Assembly (NCBI GenBank): GCA_964384525.1 | Contig: CAYLKO010000002.1 | Coordinates: 38,290 to 102,289, forward strand | Source of the DNA: SHZI01 sp964384525 | Lineage (GTDB): Bacteria; Pseudomonadota; Gammaproteobacteria; Steroidobacterales; GCA-2729495 | Reading direction: 5' to 3' | DNA: 64,000 nt | Shown: one piece after another, positions 43,982 to 53,140 of the stretch | Position numbering within the stretch: position 1 is the stretch's first letter | How the letters are laid out: each line of letters starts with the position of its first letter | Program-made: the position numbers and the translations under genes | Notes under the pieces: model-generated | Told to the model about the DNA's origin: nothing | Database searches by the model: none | What the model saw: only the letters and a program-made list of their open reading frames with translations

Positions 43982-45283
43982 ATGCCTAAGGTCTGGACCT
44001 GGACGCTGTTCCGTTACGGGGTTGCCTTGCTGGCAGGCGCCGCCATCGGTCTCTTTTATGGGCATCCGGAAGCCGGTGCGCTGCTGGTGGCGCTGGGGCT
44101 TTTGGTCTGGCAGCTGTACAACCTGTATCTGCTGGAGCGCTGGCTCTCGACCGGGCGCATCGACGAGATCCCGGATGGCGATGGGGTGTGGCCGCCGGTC
44201 TTCGCCAAGATCCAGTTCACCAAGAACAAGGCCAAGCGTCGCGGGCGACGCTTTCGCAAGCTGGTCAAGGACCTGCGGGCTTCAACTGAAGCGTTTCCTG
44301 ATGGTGGCGTGATCCTGAATTCCCGCCACGAGATCATCAATTACAACCAGGCGGCGCGGGTGTTGCTGGGGCTCAAAACGCGCCGTGACCGGGGCCTGCG
44401 CATCGAAAACCTGCTGCGCTATCCGGATTTCGTCGACTACCTCTACAACCCGCGCGGCCGGGAGTCGGTGGAAATTTCCTCGCCGATCGGGGGGGATACC
44501 TGGCTCTCCTGCCGGCTGATTCCCTATGGCCCGGACCAGAACCTGCTGATGATCCGGGACATCAGCCAACGGGTGAAGATCGAGAAGATCCGGCGGGATT
44601 TCGTGGCCAATGCCTCCCACGAGTTGCGCACGCCCCTGACGGTGATCATGGGGTATCTGGATGCACTCGGCGATGACCCCGCACTGTCACCGGGGTGGCG
44701 GGAGCCGATTCAGGTGATGCATGACCAGGCGCTGCGCATGTGCCGTCTGGTCGATGATCTCCTGCAGTTGTCCAGGCTTGAGTCCAGTCAGTCGGTGCCC
44801 AGGAGCCGGGTCGTCGATGTGGCGACCATTCTGGCAACGGCCCGGCAGGCGGCATTGGCCCTGCCGGAACATCCGGAGACGATCGAAATCAAGCTGAACA
44901 GCACCGCCGGGCTGCTGGGTGAGGAGACCGAGCTGCAGTCAGTGGTGTCGAATCTGGTGTTGAATGCCGCCCGCTACACGCCGATGACTGGCCGGATCCT
45001 CATCAGCTGGGCGGTGGACGAGGAGGGCGGCCATCTCACGGTGGAGGATACGGGCATCGGCATTGCCGACGAGGAAATACCCCGGGTGACGGAACGGTTT
45101 TACCGTACCGACGCAGGCCGTGCCCGGCAGCAGGGAGGCACCGGCCTTGGGCTTGCCATCGTCAAGCATGCTTTGCGGCGACACAATGCCGAACTGGAAA
45201 TCCGCAGCAGACTGGGGCACGGGAGCACCTTCATCTGTCACTTTCCGCAGGATCGGCTGTTCCTTCCTGATAAGCTGGATTGA
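43982..45283 (+). CDS. phoR: Phosphate regulon sensor kinase PhoR
   Basis: This 433-residue histidine kinase has two N-terminal membrane segments (about residues 10-25 and 33-52), a PAS-like domain (about 95-195, FPDGGVILNSRHEIINYN), and the dimerisation/phosphoacceptor domain with His213 (ASHELRTPLTVIMGYL). The ATPase domain (NLVLNAARYTP, DTGIGIADEEIPRV, GTGLGLAIVKHAL) follows. It phosphorylates PhoB under low phosphate, restrained by Pst and PhoU. It starts just after phoB; phoU follows after about 34 bases, with AAGGAG before phoU. Confidence 0.96.
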   Translation: MPKVWTWTLFRYGVALLAGAAIGLFYGHPEAGALLVALGLLVWQLYNLYLLERWLSTGRIDEIPDGDGVWPPVFAKIQFTKNKAKRRGRRFRKLVKDLRASTEAFPDGGVILNSRHEIINYNQAARVLLGLKTRRDRGLRIENLLRYPDFVDYLYNPRGRESVEISSPIGGDTWLSCRLIPYGPDQNLLMIRDISQRVKIEKIRRDFVANASHELRTPLTVIMGYLDALGDDPALSPGWREPIQVMHDQALRMCRLVDDLLQLSRLESSQSVPRSRVVDVATILATARQAALALPEHPETIEIKLNSTAGLLGEETELQSVVSNLVLNAARYTPMTGRILISWAVDEEGGHLTVEDTGIGIADEEIPRVTERFYRTDAGRARQQGGTGLGLAIVKHALRRHNAELEIRSRLGHGSTFICHFPQDRLFLPDKLD

Positions 45284-45317
45284 ATCCGGGCGCCCATGTG
45301 AGGCAAGGAGCACGCTG

Positions 45318-46058
45318 ATGGAATCCGAAGGCTTCAGTCACCACATTTCGCGACGGTTCAACACCGAGCTCGAGAATCTGCGCAGCGATGTGCTGCGCAT
45401 GGGCGGGCTGGTGGAGCAGCACCTGAGCATGGCGGTCGAAGCCATCGTGTCCGGCGACAGCGAGTTGGGCCTCAAGGCTGCCAGCGACGACCACAAGATC
45501 AACAAGCTCGAGGTGGCCATCGACGAGGAATGCCGGAAGCTGCTGGCCACGCGCATGCCGGCAGCCGGCGACCTGCGGCTGATCGTCATGGTCATCAAGA
45601 CCATCACCGATCTGGAGCGCGTCGGCGACGAGGCCTCGAAGATCGGCTATCTGGCCTCGCACCTGGCAACCGATCGGGAGCGGTACGCGGCCTATACCGA
45701 GCTGAACGCCCTCGGTGAGCATGTGCAGGAGATGCTGCACGACGCTCTCGACGCCTTTTCCCGCATGGATGTCGACGACGCCATGGCCGTCATCGAGGAA
45801 GACAAGCTGGTGGATGAGGAATACGACCAGATCCTCCGCCAGTGCATTTCCCTGATGATGGAAGATCCGCGCACCGTCCGCCGGTTCATGGATGTCAGCT
45901 GGGTGGCGCGCGCCCTCGAACGCATCGGCGACCACGCCACGAATATCGCGGAATACGTGGTCTACCTGGTGCATGGCCGGGACATACGGCATACGGAGCA
46001 CGAGGTCATACGCGAGGAGCTGCAGGCGGCCAGGGACAATCGCCCGACGACCGACTGA
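45318..46058 (+). CDS. phoU: Phosphate signalling protein PhoU
   Basis: This 246-residue all-helical protein is made of two PhoU repeats, each with the metal-binding E/D-x-x-x-D pattern (DLERVGDEASKIGYL in the first, ALERIGDHATNIAEYV in the second). PhoU links the phosphate transporter to PhoR and represses the regulon when phosphate is plentiful. In E. coli phoU follows pstB, whereas here it lies between phoR and pstS. Start ATG 45318 with AAGGAG seven bases upstream. Confidence 0.95.
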   Translation: MESEGFSHHISRRFNTELENLRSDVLRMGGLVEQHLSMAVEAIVSGDSELGLKAASDDHKINKLEVAIDEECRKLLATRMPAAGDLRLIVMVIKTITDLERVGDEASKIGYLASHLATDRERYAAYTELNALGEHVQEMLHDALDAFSRMDVDDAMAVIEEDKLVDEEYDQILRQCISLMMEDPRTVRRFMDVSWVARALERIGDHATNIAEYVVYLVHGRDIRHTEHEVIREELQAARDNRPTTD

Positions 46059-46073
46059 AATAATTCCTTAACA
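46055..46073 (+). promoter_or_regulatory. Candidate Pho box upstream of pstS
   Basis: CTGAAATAATTCCTTAACA matches the Pho-box form (CTGTCAT-A/T-A-A/T-CTGTCAT-like direct repeats) at about two thirds of positions. It overlaps the phoU stop and lies 58 bases before the pstS GTG. The match is modest; the main support is position in front of pstS in an operon with phoB. Confidence 0.35.
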
Positions 46074-46130
46074 TTCGCTCCGTATGCTGCCTCCGGTGGA
46101 GCCCGTCGGGCTTTTCGATCGGAGATCAGG

Positions 46131-47204
46131 GTGAGTTGCGTGCGCACTGTGTGGAGCGTGTTTCCCGCTCTGTGGCTGATCGTCATGCTGGTGATCGGCA
46201 GCAGCCCGGCCTTTGCGCAATCCGCCCGGGATTACATCAGCATCGTTGGCTCCTCCACGGTCTACCAGTTTTCCACTGTTGTGGCCAAGCGCTTTGGCAA
46301 GACCACCCCGTTCAAGACCCCGAAGGTCGAAGCCACCGGCACCGGTGGCGGCTTCAAGCTGTTCTGCGCGGGAATCGGCGTGCCGTATCCCGACATCGTC
46401 AATGCCTCGCGGGCCATGAAAGCCAGTGAACGGGCCGACTGCACGGCCCATGGCGTGCGGGATATTGCCGAGATCCGGATCGGCTATGACGGCATCGTGC
46501 TGGCCGAATCCGTCGTGGCGCCGGGGCTGTCGCTCAGGTTGCGCGATATCTACCTGGCTCTGGCGAAGCAGGTGCCGGACCCGAAGGGCTCGTCGACGCT
46601 GATCGCCAATCCCTACACCACCTGGCGGGACGTGAATCCCGCGCTGCCCGCCGAGACCATCGAGGTTCTGGGGCCACCACCGACATCCGGCACCCGCGAC
46701 GCCTTCGTTGAACTGGCCATGGAGGGTGGCTGCAAGACCTTTCCCTGGATCGAGGCGCTCAAGGCCGGCAACGAAAACCGCTTCAGACAGATCTGCCATA
46801 CCATTCGCGAGGATGGCCGGTTCATCGAGGCCGGCGAGAATGACAATCTGATCGTGCAGAAGCTGAAGTCCAATCCAAATGCCGTGGGGATCTTCGGTTA
46901 CAGCTTCCTCGAACAGAATCTGGGCATCGTCAAGGGAGCCTCGATCGGTGGCGAGGCCCCGACCTTCGAAAACATTGCCAGCGGCAAGTACCCGGTATCG
47001 CGACCCCTGTTCTTTTACGTCAAGAAGGCACATATAGGCTCGATTCCCGGCATTGCAGAGTTTGTTGGTGAATTCACCAGCAAAAAAGCCATGGGGGAGG
47101 AGGGCTACCTGGCGGATCGCGGACTGGTGCCGCTGCCGCCGGCGGAATATCAGACCATGGTCGAGCGGGCAGCAGCGCTTCGGCCGCCACCCGGATCCCC
47201 ATGA
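46131..47204 (+). CDS. pstS: Phosphate ABC transporter, periplasmic phosphate-binding protein
   Basis: This 357-residue protein starts at GTG 46131 and has a signal peptide (WLIVMLVIGSSPAFAQ). Family motifs for phosphate binding are visible: SIVGSSTVYQFSTVVAKRF, VEATGTGGGFKLFCAG, NASRAMK, and GPPPTSGTRDAFVEL. It captures phosphate in the periplasm and delivers it to PstCA. It is followed by pstC after 19 bases, heading the pstSCAB order. Confidence 0.93.
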   Translation: MSCVRTVWSVFPALWLIVMLVIGSSPAFAQSARDYISIVGSSTVYQFSTVVAKRFGKTTPFKTPKVEATGTGGGFKLFCAGIGVPYPDIVNASRAMKASERADCTAHGVRDIAEIRIGYDGIVLAESVVAPGLSLRLRDIYLALAKQVPDPKGSSTLIANPYTTWRDVNPALPAETIEVLGPPPTSGTRDAFVELAMEGGCKTFPWIEALKAGNENRFRQICHTIREDGRFIEAGENDNLIVQKLKSNPNAVGIFGYSFLEQNLGIVKGASIGGEAPTFENIASGKYPVSRPLFFYVKKAHIGSIPGIAEFVGEFTSKKAMGEEGYLADRGLVPLPPAEYQTMVERAAALRPPPGSP

Positions 47205-47223
47205 TTTCGGGACGCCACTGCTC

Positions 47224-48612
47224 ATGAGCCTGACCACACTGGCGCTGATTCTTGCAGCCATGACCCTGGCGGCCTTTTATGCGGGGCGCCGCCGCGCCAT
47301 CCGCGTTTCCAGCCGGGTGATGCCTGCCGTCCGACTGCATTCGCTGCCGAGGTACTACGGCTATTTCACCGCGTTGTGGTGCCTGTTGCCGACCCTCGTG
47401 CTGTTGCTCATCTGGGCCGCCTTCAGCGATGCCGTGATCACGGATCGTGTGGTGGCGTCCCTGCCGGACACCTTGCAGAACCAGACCAGGGCAGAGCTGG
47501 GCCTGACCTTGAACAGCATCCGCAATCAGGCCTCCGGGCAGATGGTGGACGAGACGCGCCGCGCCGATCTGGCCGCCGCCACCGAGTTGTACGTGAATCT
47601 CCACAGTGCCTCGCGCCAGATCCTGTCCGGTTTGGCCATCGCGGTCTCGTTCATCGGCTTCGCGATTGCGTGGCTTCGCCTGCGTCCGGCGTTCCGCGCC
47701 AGGAACCATGTGGAAACCGCGATCCGCTTCGGACTGATTGCCTCGTCTGCCGTTGCCATCCTGACGACGCTGGGCATCCTGCTGTCGGTCACCTTCGAGG
47801 CCATGCGGTTTTTCAACCAGGTGCCGTTGAGCGACTTTCTGTTCGGGCTGACCTGGAGCCCGCAAACCGCGATACGCGGCGATCAGGTCGGCTCGTCGGG
47901 GGCATTCGGGGCCGTGCCGCTGTTTGCCGGCACGCTGCTCATCTCCGGCATTGCCCTGCTGGTCGCCGTGCCGCTCGGCCTGATGACGGCCATCTATCTC
48001 ACGGAATATGCCCGGCCGGCGCTGCGGCGCCTGGTGAAGCCGGTGCTGGAGGTTCTCGCCGGGATCCCCACCGTGGTGTATGGCTACTTTGCCGCGCTCA
48101 CGGTGGCGCCGGTGATCCGCAATCTGGGGACTGCGCTTGGCCTGGATGTTGCGTCCGAAAGCGCCCTTGGGGCCGGCCTGGTCATGGGCGTGATGATCAT
48201 TCCCTTCGTTTCGTCACTGTCCGATGACGTGATCAATGCCGTGCCGCGCGCCATGCGTGATGGCTCCTACGGTCTGGGTGCCACCAGATCCGAAACCATC
48301 AAGCGTGTGGTGCTGCCGGCAGCCCTGCCCGGCATCGTCGGCGGCGTGCTGCTGGCGGCTTCCCGTGCCATCGGCGAGACCATGATCGTGGTCATGGCTG
48401 CCGGTCTTTCCGCCCACCTGACCGCCAACCCGCTGGAGTCGGTCACCACGGTCACCGTCCAGATCGTGACCCTGCTGGTTGGCGATCAGGAGTTCGACAG
48501 TCCGAAAACGCTGGCGGCTTTCGCCCTTGGGCTGGTGTTGTTCGTGGTGACCCTGATCCTGAACATCATTGCGCTTCAGGTAGTCCGCCGGTACCGGGAG
48601 CAATACGACTGA
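47224..48612 (+). CDS. pstC: Phosphate ABC transporter permease PstC
   Basis: This 462-residue permease is longer than the common form (about 320) because of an N-terminal region with extra membrane spans and a periplasmic loop (about residues 20-180). The C-terminal permease core has the EAA-loop-like RAMRDGSYGLGATRSETIKRV and PAALPGIVGGVLLAASRAIGE. I start at the ATG at 47224; the open frame runs upstream into pstS. The TGA overlaps the pstA ATG (TGATG), so the two are translationally coupled. Confidence 0.93.
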   Translation: MSLTTLALILAAMTLAAFYAGRRRAIRVSSRVMPAVRLHSLPRYYGYFTALWCLLPTLVLLLIWAAFSDAVITDRVVASLPDTLQNQTRAELGLTLNSIRNQASGQMVDETRRADLAAATELYVNLHSASRQILSGLAIAVSFIGFAIAWLRLRPAFRARNHVETAIRFGLIASSAVAILTTLGILLSVTFEAMRFFNQVPLSDFLFGLTWSPQTAIRGDQVGSSGAFGAVPLFAGTLLISGIALLVAVPLGLMTAIYLTEYARPALRRLVKPVLEVLAGIPTVVYGYFAALTVAPVIRNLGTALGLDVASESALGAGLVMGVMIIPFVSSLSDDVINAVPRAMRDGSYGLGATRSETIKRVVLPAALPGIVGGVLLAASRAIGETMIVVMAAGLSAHLTANPLESVTTVTVQIVTLLVGDQEFDSPKTLAAFALGLVLFVVTLILNIIALQVVRRYREQYD

Positions 48613-49907
48613 TGCCGATACTTGGCCCTGAAGAAACCCGCCGGCGGGTGGATGCAAGCCTGCGTCGCCGCTATCGCACGGAGAAGCTCTTCCGCTTCTA
48701 TGGTGCGGCCTCCGTGATACTGGGCATCAGCTTTCTGATGGTGCTGTTCGTCACGGTGATCAGCAATGGTTACGGCGCATTCTGGCAATCCTATGTGCGC
48801 CTGGAAATCCGTTTCGATGCCCCGTTGATCGATCCGGGTGATGAGAGAAATCCGGATGTGCTGGCATCAGCGGATTATTCCCAGTTGATCAAGGCCTCGC
48901 TGCGCAGGGCCTTTCCCGAAGTACAAAGCCGGCCGGATCGCCGCAGCCTAAATGCACTGGTCAGTTCGGGGGGCGCATTCGAGCTGCGGAAAATGGTCCT
49001 GGCAGATCCGGGCATCCTGGGGCAGACCCGGGATCTGTGGCTGCCGGTCGATGACGAGGTCAACCTGTATCTGAAAGCGGCAGACCATGCCGAAGACGAG
49101 GCGGGCGATCTGCTGCTGCTCAATGAGAAGCAGCAGGCGTGGGTGGCCCGATTGAAGGACGAAGGCAGGCTGCAACAGCGCTTCAACACCACCTTCTTCA
49201 CATCGGGAGACTCGCGGGAGCCCGAACTGGCGGGCATCTGGGCTGCCACGAAGGGCTCGTTCTTCATGCTGATCGTGACCCTTGTCCTGTCGTTTCCGCT
49301 CGGGGTTTCCGCAGCCATTTACCTGGAGGAATTTGCCCCGCGCCATTGGCTGGTGGACGTCATCGAGGTGAATGTCAACAACCTCGCCGCCGTACCCTCC
49401 ATCGTATTCGGCCTGCTGGGGCTTGCCGTATTCATCAATTTCTTCGGGTTGCCCCGGTCCGCGCCGCTGGTCGGCGGACTGGTGCTCACCCTGATGACGC
49501 TGCCGGTGATCATCATCGCCTCCCGGGCGGCAATAAAATCCGTGCCGCCGTCCGTGCGTCAGGCTGCGCTGGGCATCGGGGCGTCGAAGATGCAGATGGT
49601 TTTTCATCATGTGCTGCCGCTGGCCCTGCCGGGCATGCTGACTGGCGCCATCATCGGCATGGCGCGCGCGCTGGGCGAATCCGCTCCGCTGCTGATGATC
49701 GGCATGGTGGCCTTCATCGTCGAAGTGCCCAGTGGTCCGTTGAGCCCGGCAACGGCGCTGCCGGTCCAGATCTATCTGTGGGCCGACAGTCCGGAGCGGG
49801 CGTTCGTCGAACGGACCTCGGCTGCCATCATCGTCCTGCTGGCATTTCTGCTGGTCATGAATGCCGCGGCGGTCTGGCTCAGAAACCGCTTCGAGCGGCG
49901 CTGGTAG
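48612..49907 (+). CDS. pstA: Phosphate ABC transporter permease PstA
   Basis: This 431-residue permease has a large extracytoplasmic insertion between the first span (about residues 35-55) and the permease core (about 215-431). The EAA-like motif AALGIGASKMQMVFHHVLPLALPGML and the following MARALGESAPLL are typical of PstA. It forms the channel with PstC, driven by PstB. The insertion is longer than in E. coli PstA (about 296 residues) and matches the extended PstC. The pstB gene begins about 25 bases after its stop. Confidence 0.93.
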   Translation: MPILGPEETRRRVDASLRRRYRTEKLFRFYGAASVILGISFLMVLFVTVISNGYGAFWQSYVRLEIRFDAPLIDPGDERNPDVLASADYSQLIKASLRRAFPEVQSRPDRRSLNALVSSGGAFELRKMVLADPGILGQTRDLWLPVDDEVNLYLKAADHAEDEAGDLLLLNEKQQAWVARLKDEGRLQQRFNTTFFTSGDSREPELAGIWAATKGSFFMLIVTLVLSFPLGVSAAIYLEEFAPRHWLVDVIEVNVNNLAAVPSIVFGLLGLAVFINFFGLPRSAPLVGGLVLTLMTLPVIIIASRAAIKSVPPSVRQAALGIGASKMQMVFHHVLPLALPGMLTGAIIGMARALGESAPLLMIGMVAFIVEVPSGPLSPATALPVQIYLWADSPERAFVERTSAAIIVLLAFLLVMNAAAVWLRNRFERRW

Positions 49908-49932
49908 CCCCATGCCCCGGTAATTGCCGATA

Positions 49933-50739
49933 ATGCCCGACATGGAAACAACGGAAGCCACCGTGGGCGACATCACGGCCGATGATCCGGTCATCTGTGT
50001 TCGTGACGCCAATGTGTACTACGGTGACACGCATGCGTTGAAGCATGTCAGCCTGGATATTGGCCGGCATCAGGTGGTCGCGCTGATCGGCCCGTCGGGT
50101 TGCGGCAAGTCGACATTCATCCGGTGCCTGAACCGCATGAATGACACCATCGAGTCGGCCCGGGTCACGGGAGACTTCCGCATCGACAGTCAGGATATTT
50201 ATGCGCGTGACACCGATGTGGTCATGTTGCGGGCCCGTGTTGGCATGGTGTTCCAGAAGCCCAATCCCTTTCCGAAATCCATTTACGAAAATGTGGCCTA
50301 TGGCCCGCGGATCCATGGGCTGGCGGCCAACCGCGCCGAACTCGATGACATCGTTTACGGCAGCCTGGAGCGGGCCGGACTGGTTGATGAAGTGAAGGAC
50401 CGGCTCGACGAGCCCGGCACCGGGCTGTCCGGCGGCCAGCAGCAGCGCTTGTGCATTGCCCGCACCATTGCCGTGAATCCGGAAGTCATCCTCATGGACG
50501 AGCCCTGTTCGGCGCTTGATCCCATCGCGACGGCCCGCATCGAGGATCTGATCGACGAGTTGTCACGCAACTACGCCATTGCGATCGTCACGCATTCGAT
50601 GCAGCAGGCTGCCCGCGTATCGACGCGCACGGCCTATTTCCATCTGGGTCGTCTCGTCGAGGTCGGCCCGACCGACCGGATTTTCACCAACCCATCACAT
50701 AAATTGACGGAGGACTATGTCACCGGTCGTTTTGGTTAG
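49933..50739 (+). CDS. pstB: Phosphate ABC transporter ATP-binding protein PstB
   Basis: This ATPase of about 268 residues has Walker A GPSGCGKSTF, the Q loop FQKPNPFPKSIYENVAYG, signature LSGGQQQRLCIARTI, Walker B VILMDEPCSALDP and the switch His in IVTHSMQQAARV. It powers phosphate uptake by PstCA. The exact start is unclear (TTG 49924, ATG 49933 or 49942). The end of the gene overlaps the start of the porin gene by 23 bases, so the porin is probably part of the operon. Confidence 0.95.
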   Translation: MPDMETTEATVGDITADDPVICVRDANVYYGDTHALKHVSLDIGRHQVVALIGPSGCGKSTFIRCLNRMNDTIESARVTGDFRIDSQDIYARDTDVVMLRARVGMVFQKPNPFPKSIYENVAYGPRIHGLAANRAELDDIVYGSLERAGLVDEVKDRLDEPGTGLSGGQQQRLCIARTIAVNPEVILMDEPCSALDPIATARIEDLIDELSRNYAIAIVTHSMQQAARVSTRTAYFHLGRLVEVGPTDRIFTNPSHKLTEDYVTGRFG

Positions 50740-51955
50740 AGCTGCCTTTCTCGCCAGCGTCACGTTGGGCCTGCTGACAACGGCCGCATTCGGCGCCGTC
50801 AGTGATGAGCAGGTCCAGCAGCTGATCGATCGGATCGATGCCCAGGAGCGTCGTATTGCCGAGCTGGAGAAGGCGCTGCAAAAGTACGCGGCACCAACTG
50901 CTGCCGCAACGCCGGCAGGCAGCACCCGCCCGGCAGCGAGCGGGTTGGAACGCAGCAAATTCCAGGGAGATCTGCGCCTGCGCCAGGAGAACATCGATGC
51001 AGAGGGCGCGAGCGCCGTCAGCCGCCAGCGGGTTCGGGCGCGTGCCGCGGTCACCACCCGGATTGACGATCATGTCGAGATGGGGCTTGGGCTCTCGACG
51101 GGTGGCGATAACCCGACTTCTGCCGACTTCACGCTGGGGGAGGGCTTCAGCAGGAAGGATATTGATCTGGATCTGGCCTACGTCGATTGGAATCCGGTTC
51201 CGGACATGCACCTCACCGGGGGCAAAATGCGGAACCCGTTCCACCGGCCCGGTGGCAATGGCCTGATCTGGGATGGTGATCTGCGCCCGGAGGGCGGCAG
51301 CATCCGCTGGGACAACGGCCGCTTCTTTGCAAGCGGCGCCGGCTTCACGCCATCGGTGAAGGCCAGTGGCAGCAATTCCTGGATCTTCGGCGCCCAGCTT
51401 GGCAGCCGGATGCAGTTCTCCGATGCCCTTGTCCTGACTCTTGGCGCCAGCTACTTCGATCTCGGCGATGTCGAGGGCCAGCCGCTTTTCTACAGGCCCG
51501 ACAACTCTTACGGCAACACGGTCAGCACCAATCCGGACGGCGATCTCGTCTATGCGAACGGCTATCGGGAGGCAGAGGCGTTCGCCGAGCTGGCGCTGCG
51601 GGCAGGCACGTTGCCACTCAGCCTGTTTGTGAACTATGTGAACAACACAGCCGTGGACGACTTGAACACGGGTTGGGCAGCCGGATTCATGCTGGGCGAC
51701 GCAGCCAGGCAGGGCTCATGGGCAGTCAGTTACGTTTATGAAGACCTGGAAGCCGATGCCGTTCTGGGTCTGTTCACGGATTCCACTTTTGGTGGTGGTG
51801 GGACCGACGCATACGGCCACACTTTTGGCGGCACCTACGCGCTGACGGATCGAACCAACCTGCAGGTGGCCTATTTCATCAATTGGACAGGTGAAAGTGT
51901 CGGCGTTGCGCGTCGATATGATCGCCTGCAACTGGACATCAACTTCCGATATTGA
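50717..51955 (+). CDS. Putative porin with N-terminal coiled coil
   Basis: This 412-residue outer-membrane protein has a signal peptide (RAAFLASVTLGLLTTAAFGAV), a short coiled coil (DEQVQQLIDRIDAQERRIAELEKAL region, about residues 28-55) as in phosphate-selective porins and trimeric S-layer-like proteins, and a beta barrel rich in Gly, Asn, Asp and aromatic girdles, ending in Tyr (LDINFRY). The Phe/Tyr C-terminus is the usual outer-membrane insertion signal. Its operon position after pstB suggests phosphate or phosphorylated-compound uptake (inference). Confidence 0.85.
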   Translation: MSPVVLVRAAFLASVTLGLLTTAAFGAVSDEQVQQLIDRIDAQERRIAELEKALQKYAAPTAAATPAGSTRPAASGLERSKFQGDLRLRQENIDAEGASAVSRQRVRARAAVTTRIDDHVEMGLGLSTGGDNPTSADFTLGEGFSRKDIDLDLAYVDWNPVPDMHLTGGKMRNPFHRPGGNGLIWDGDLRPEGGSIRWDNGRFFASGAGFTPSVKASGSNSWIFGAQLGSRMQFSDALVLTLGASYFDLGDVEGQPLFYRPDNSYGNTVSTNPDGDLVYANGYREAEAFAELALRAGTLPLSLFVNYVNNTAVDDLNTGWAAGFMLGDAARQGSWAVSYVYEDLEADAVLGLFTDSTFGGGGTDAYGHTFGGTYALTDRTNLQVAYFINWTGESVGVARRYDRLQLDINFRY

Positions 51956-51987
51956 GCCTGGAGTCCTGGAGCCTGGGGGCCGTCCAC

Positions 51988-52944
51988 CTACGCCCCGATA
52001 CCCCAGCCACCCGTCTTGAATCCCAGTGGCAGGCCGGCCTCCGGCGTGAACCCGTACAGCTCCTCGGACGGCAGGGCGGCCTTGAGTATCGACCGGACTT
52101 CGAGCAGCTTTTCGAGATCGATGCCGGTCTTGAGGCCCATGGCGTCGAGCATGAACACCAGGTCTTCGGTAACGATGTTGCCGCTCGCGCCGGGTGCGTA
52201 GGGACACCCGCCGAGCCCGCCGAGTGAGCTGTCGAGCGTGGTGATGCCTTCTTCCAGGGCGGCCAGTGCGTTGGCAAGGCCGAGGCCGCGGGTGTTGTGC
52301 AGATGCACGCTGGTCAGTTTGTCCGTCCCGACTTCCTGGCGCACAAGCTTGATCAGCCGGCGTACCTGCGCAGGGTTGGCATAACCGGTGGTGTCCGACA
52401 GGCCGATTTCATTGCAGCCGGCCTCGACCAGCGCCACCGCAAGCTCGACGACCTTGGCCTCGGGCACGACGCCTTCCAGCGTGCAGCCGAAGGCCGTGGA
52501 GATATTGCCTTCGAAGCCCGGGCGACGATCCGCGGGTATCGTGCGCAGGAGTTCGATGATCCGGCGGACATCCGCCAGCACCTCGGCGTGGGTTTTCCGC
52601 AGGTTGGCCTTGCTGTGGGTTTCGCTGGCGGACAGCGGGAGTGCCAGCTGATGGGCGCCTGCCGCGATCGCATTTTCGGCACCTTTGAAGTTTGGCACGA
52701 GCGCCAGCACCGTGAGCCCCGGGATGGTCCGTGCAAACGCGACAACTTCGGCGGCATCGGCCATCTGCGGCAGCAGTCTCGCCGGCACGAAGGAGCAGAC
52801 CTCGATCTCGCGGACGCCGGCAGCCGCCTCGGCAGCAATCCAGGCCTTCTTGGCCGCGGTGGGCATGATCGATTTGATGCTCTGCAGGCCGTCGCGCGGG
52901 CCCACTTCACTGACCAGTACATCGATTTCGGCAACGTTGCTCAT
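51988..52944 (-). CDS. Hydroxymethylglutaryl-CoA lyase family protein
   Basis: This 318-residue TIM-barrel lyase has the family motifs EVGPRDGLQS at the start (metal/substrate site), a conserved HLHNTRGLGLAN near the middle and the signature GGLGGCPYAPGASGN with its reactive Cys. It cleaves HMG-CoA to acetyl-CoA and acetoacetate, the last step of leucine catabolism. I start at ATG 52944, which has AGGA eight bases upstream. The family III CoA-transferase gene is divergent. 3-Hydroxy-3-isohexenylglutaryl-CoA lyase is a related alternative. Confidence 0.9.
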   Translation of the reverse strand: MSNVAEIDVLVSEVGPRDGLQSIKSIMPTAAKKAWIAAEAAAGVREIEVCSFVPARLLPQMADAAEVVAFARTIPGLTVLALVPNFKGAENAIAAGAHQLALPLSASETHSKANLRKTHAEVLADVRRIIELLRTIPADRRPGFEGNISTAFGCTLEGVVPEAKVVELAVALVEAGCNEIGLSDTTGYANPAQVRRLIKLVRQEVGTDKLTSVHLHNTRGLGLANALAALEEGITTLDSSLGGLGGCPYAPGASGNIVTEDLVFMLDAMGLKTGIDLEKLLEVRSILKAALPSEELYGFTPEAGLPLGFKTGGWGIGA

Positions 52945-52958
52945 GCAAATATTCCTGG

Positions 52959-52972
52959 CCAGATATTTCTGG
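52959..52972. promoter_or_regulatory. Palindrome CCAGA-TATT-TCTGG before the HMG-CoA lyase gene
   Basis: A perfect inverted repeat with five-base arms lies 15 bases upstream of the lyase ATG in the 196-base divergent region. Its position suits an operator, but it is short and could be chance. Confidence 0.25.
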
Positions 52973-53140
52973 AATGGATCACGGGCCCAATGGGGGCGGC
53001 TGCAGCCCGCAATTGTAGGCTGCAATTTCTATATGGGGGCGTGGTGGGCGATAATCCAGCCAGCGCGTGGCTGAGGCGATTTCCGTGATCGTGGTTGGCC
53101 GGTATTCCGACTGAAGGTGTTTTGACAAAAGGTTGCAGGC

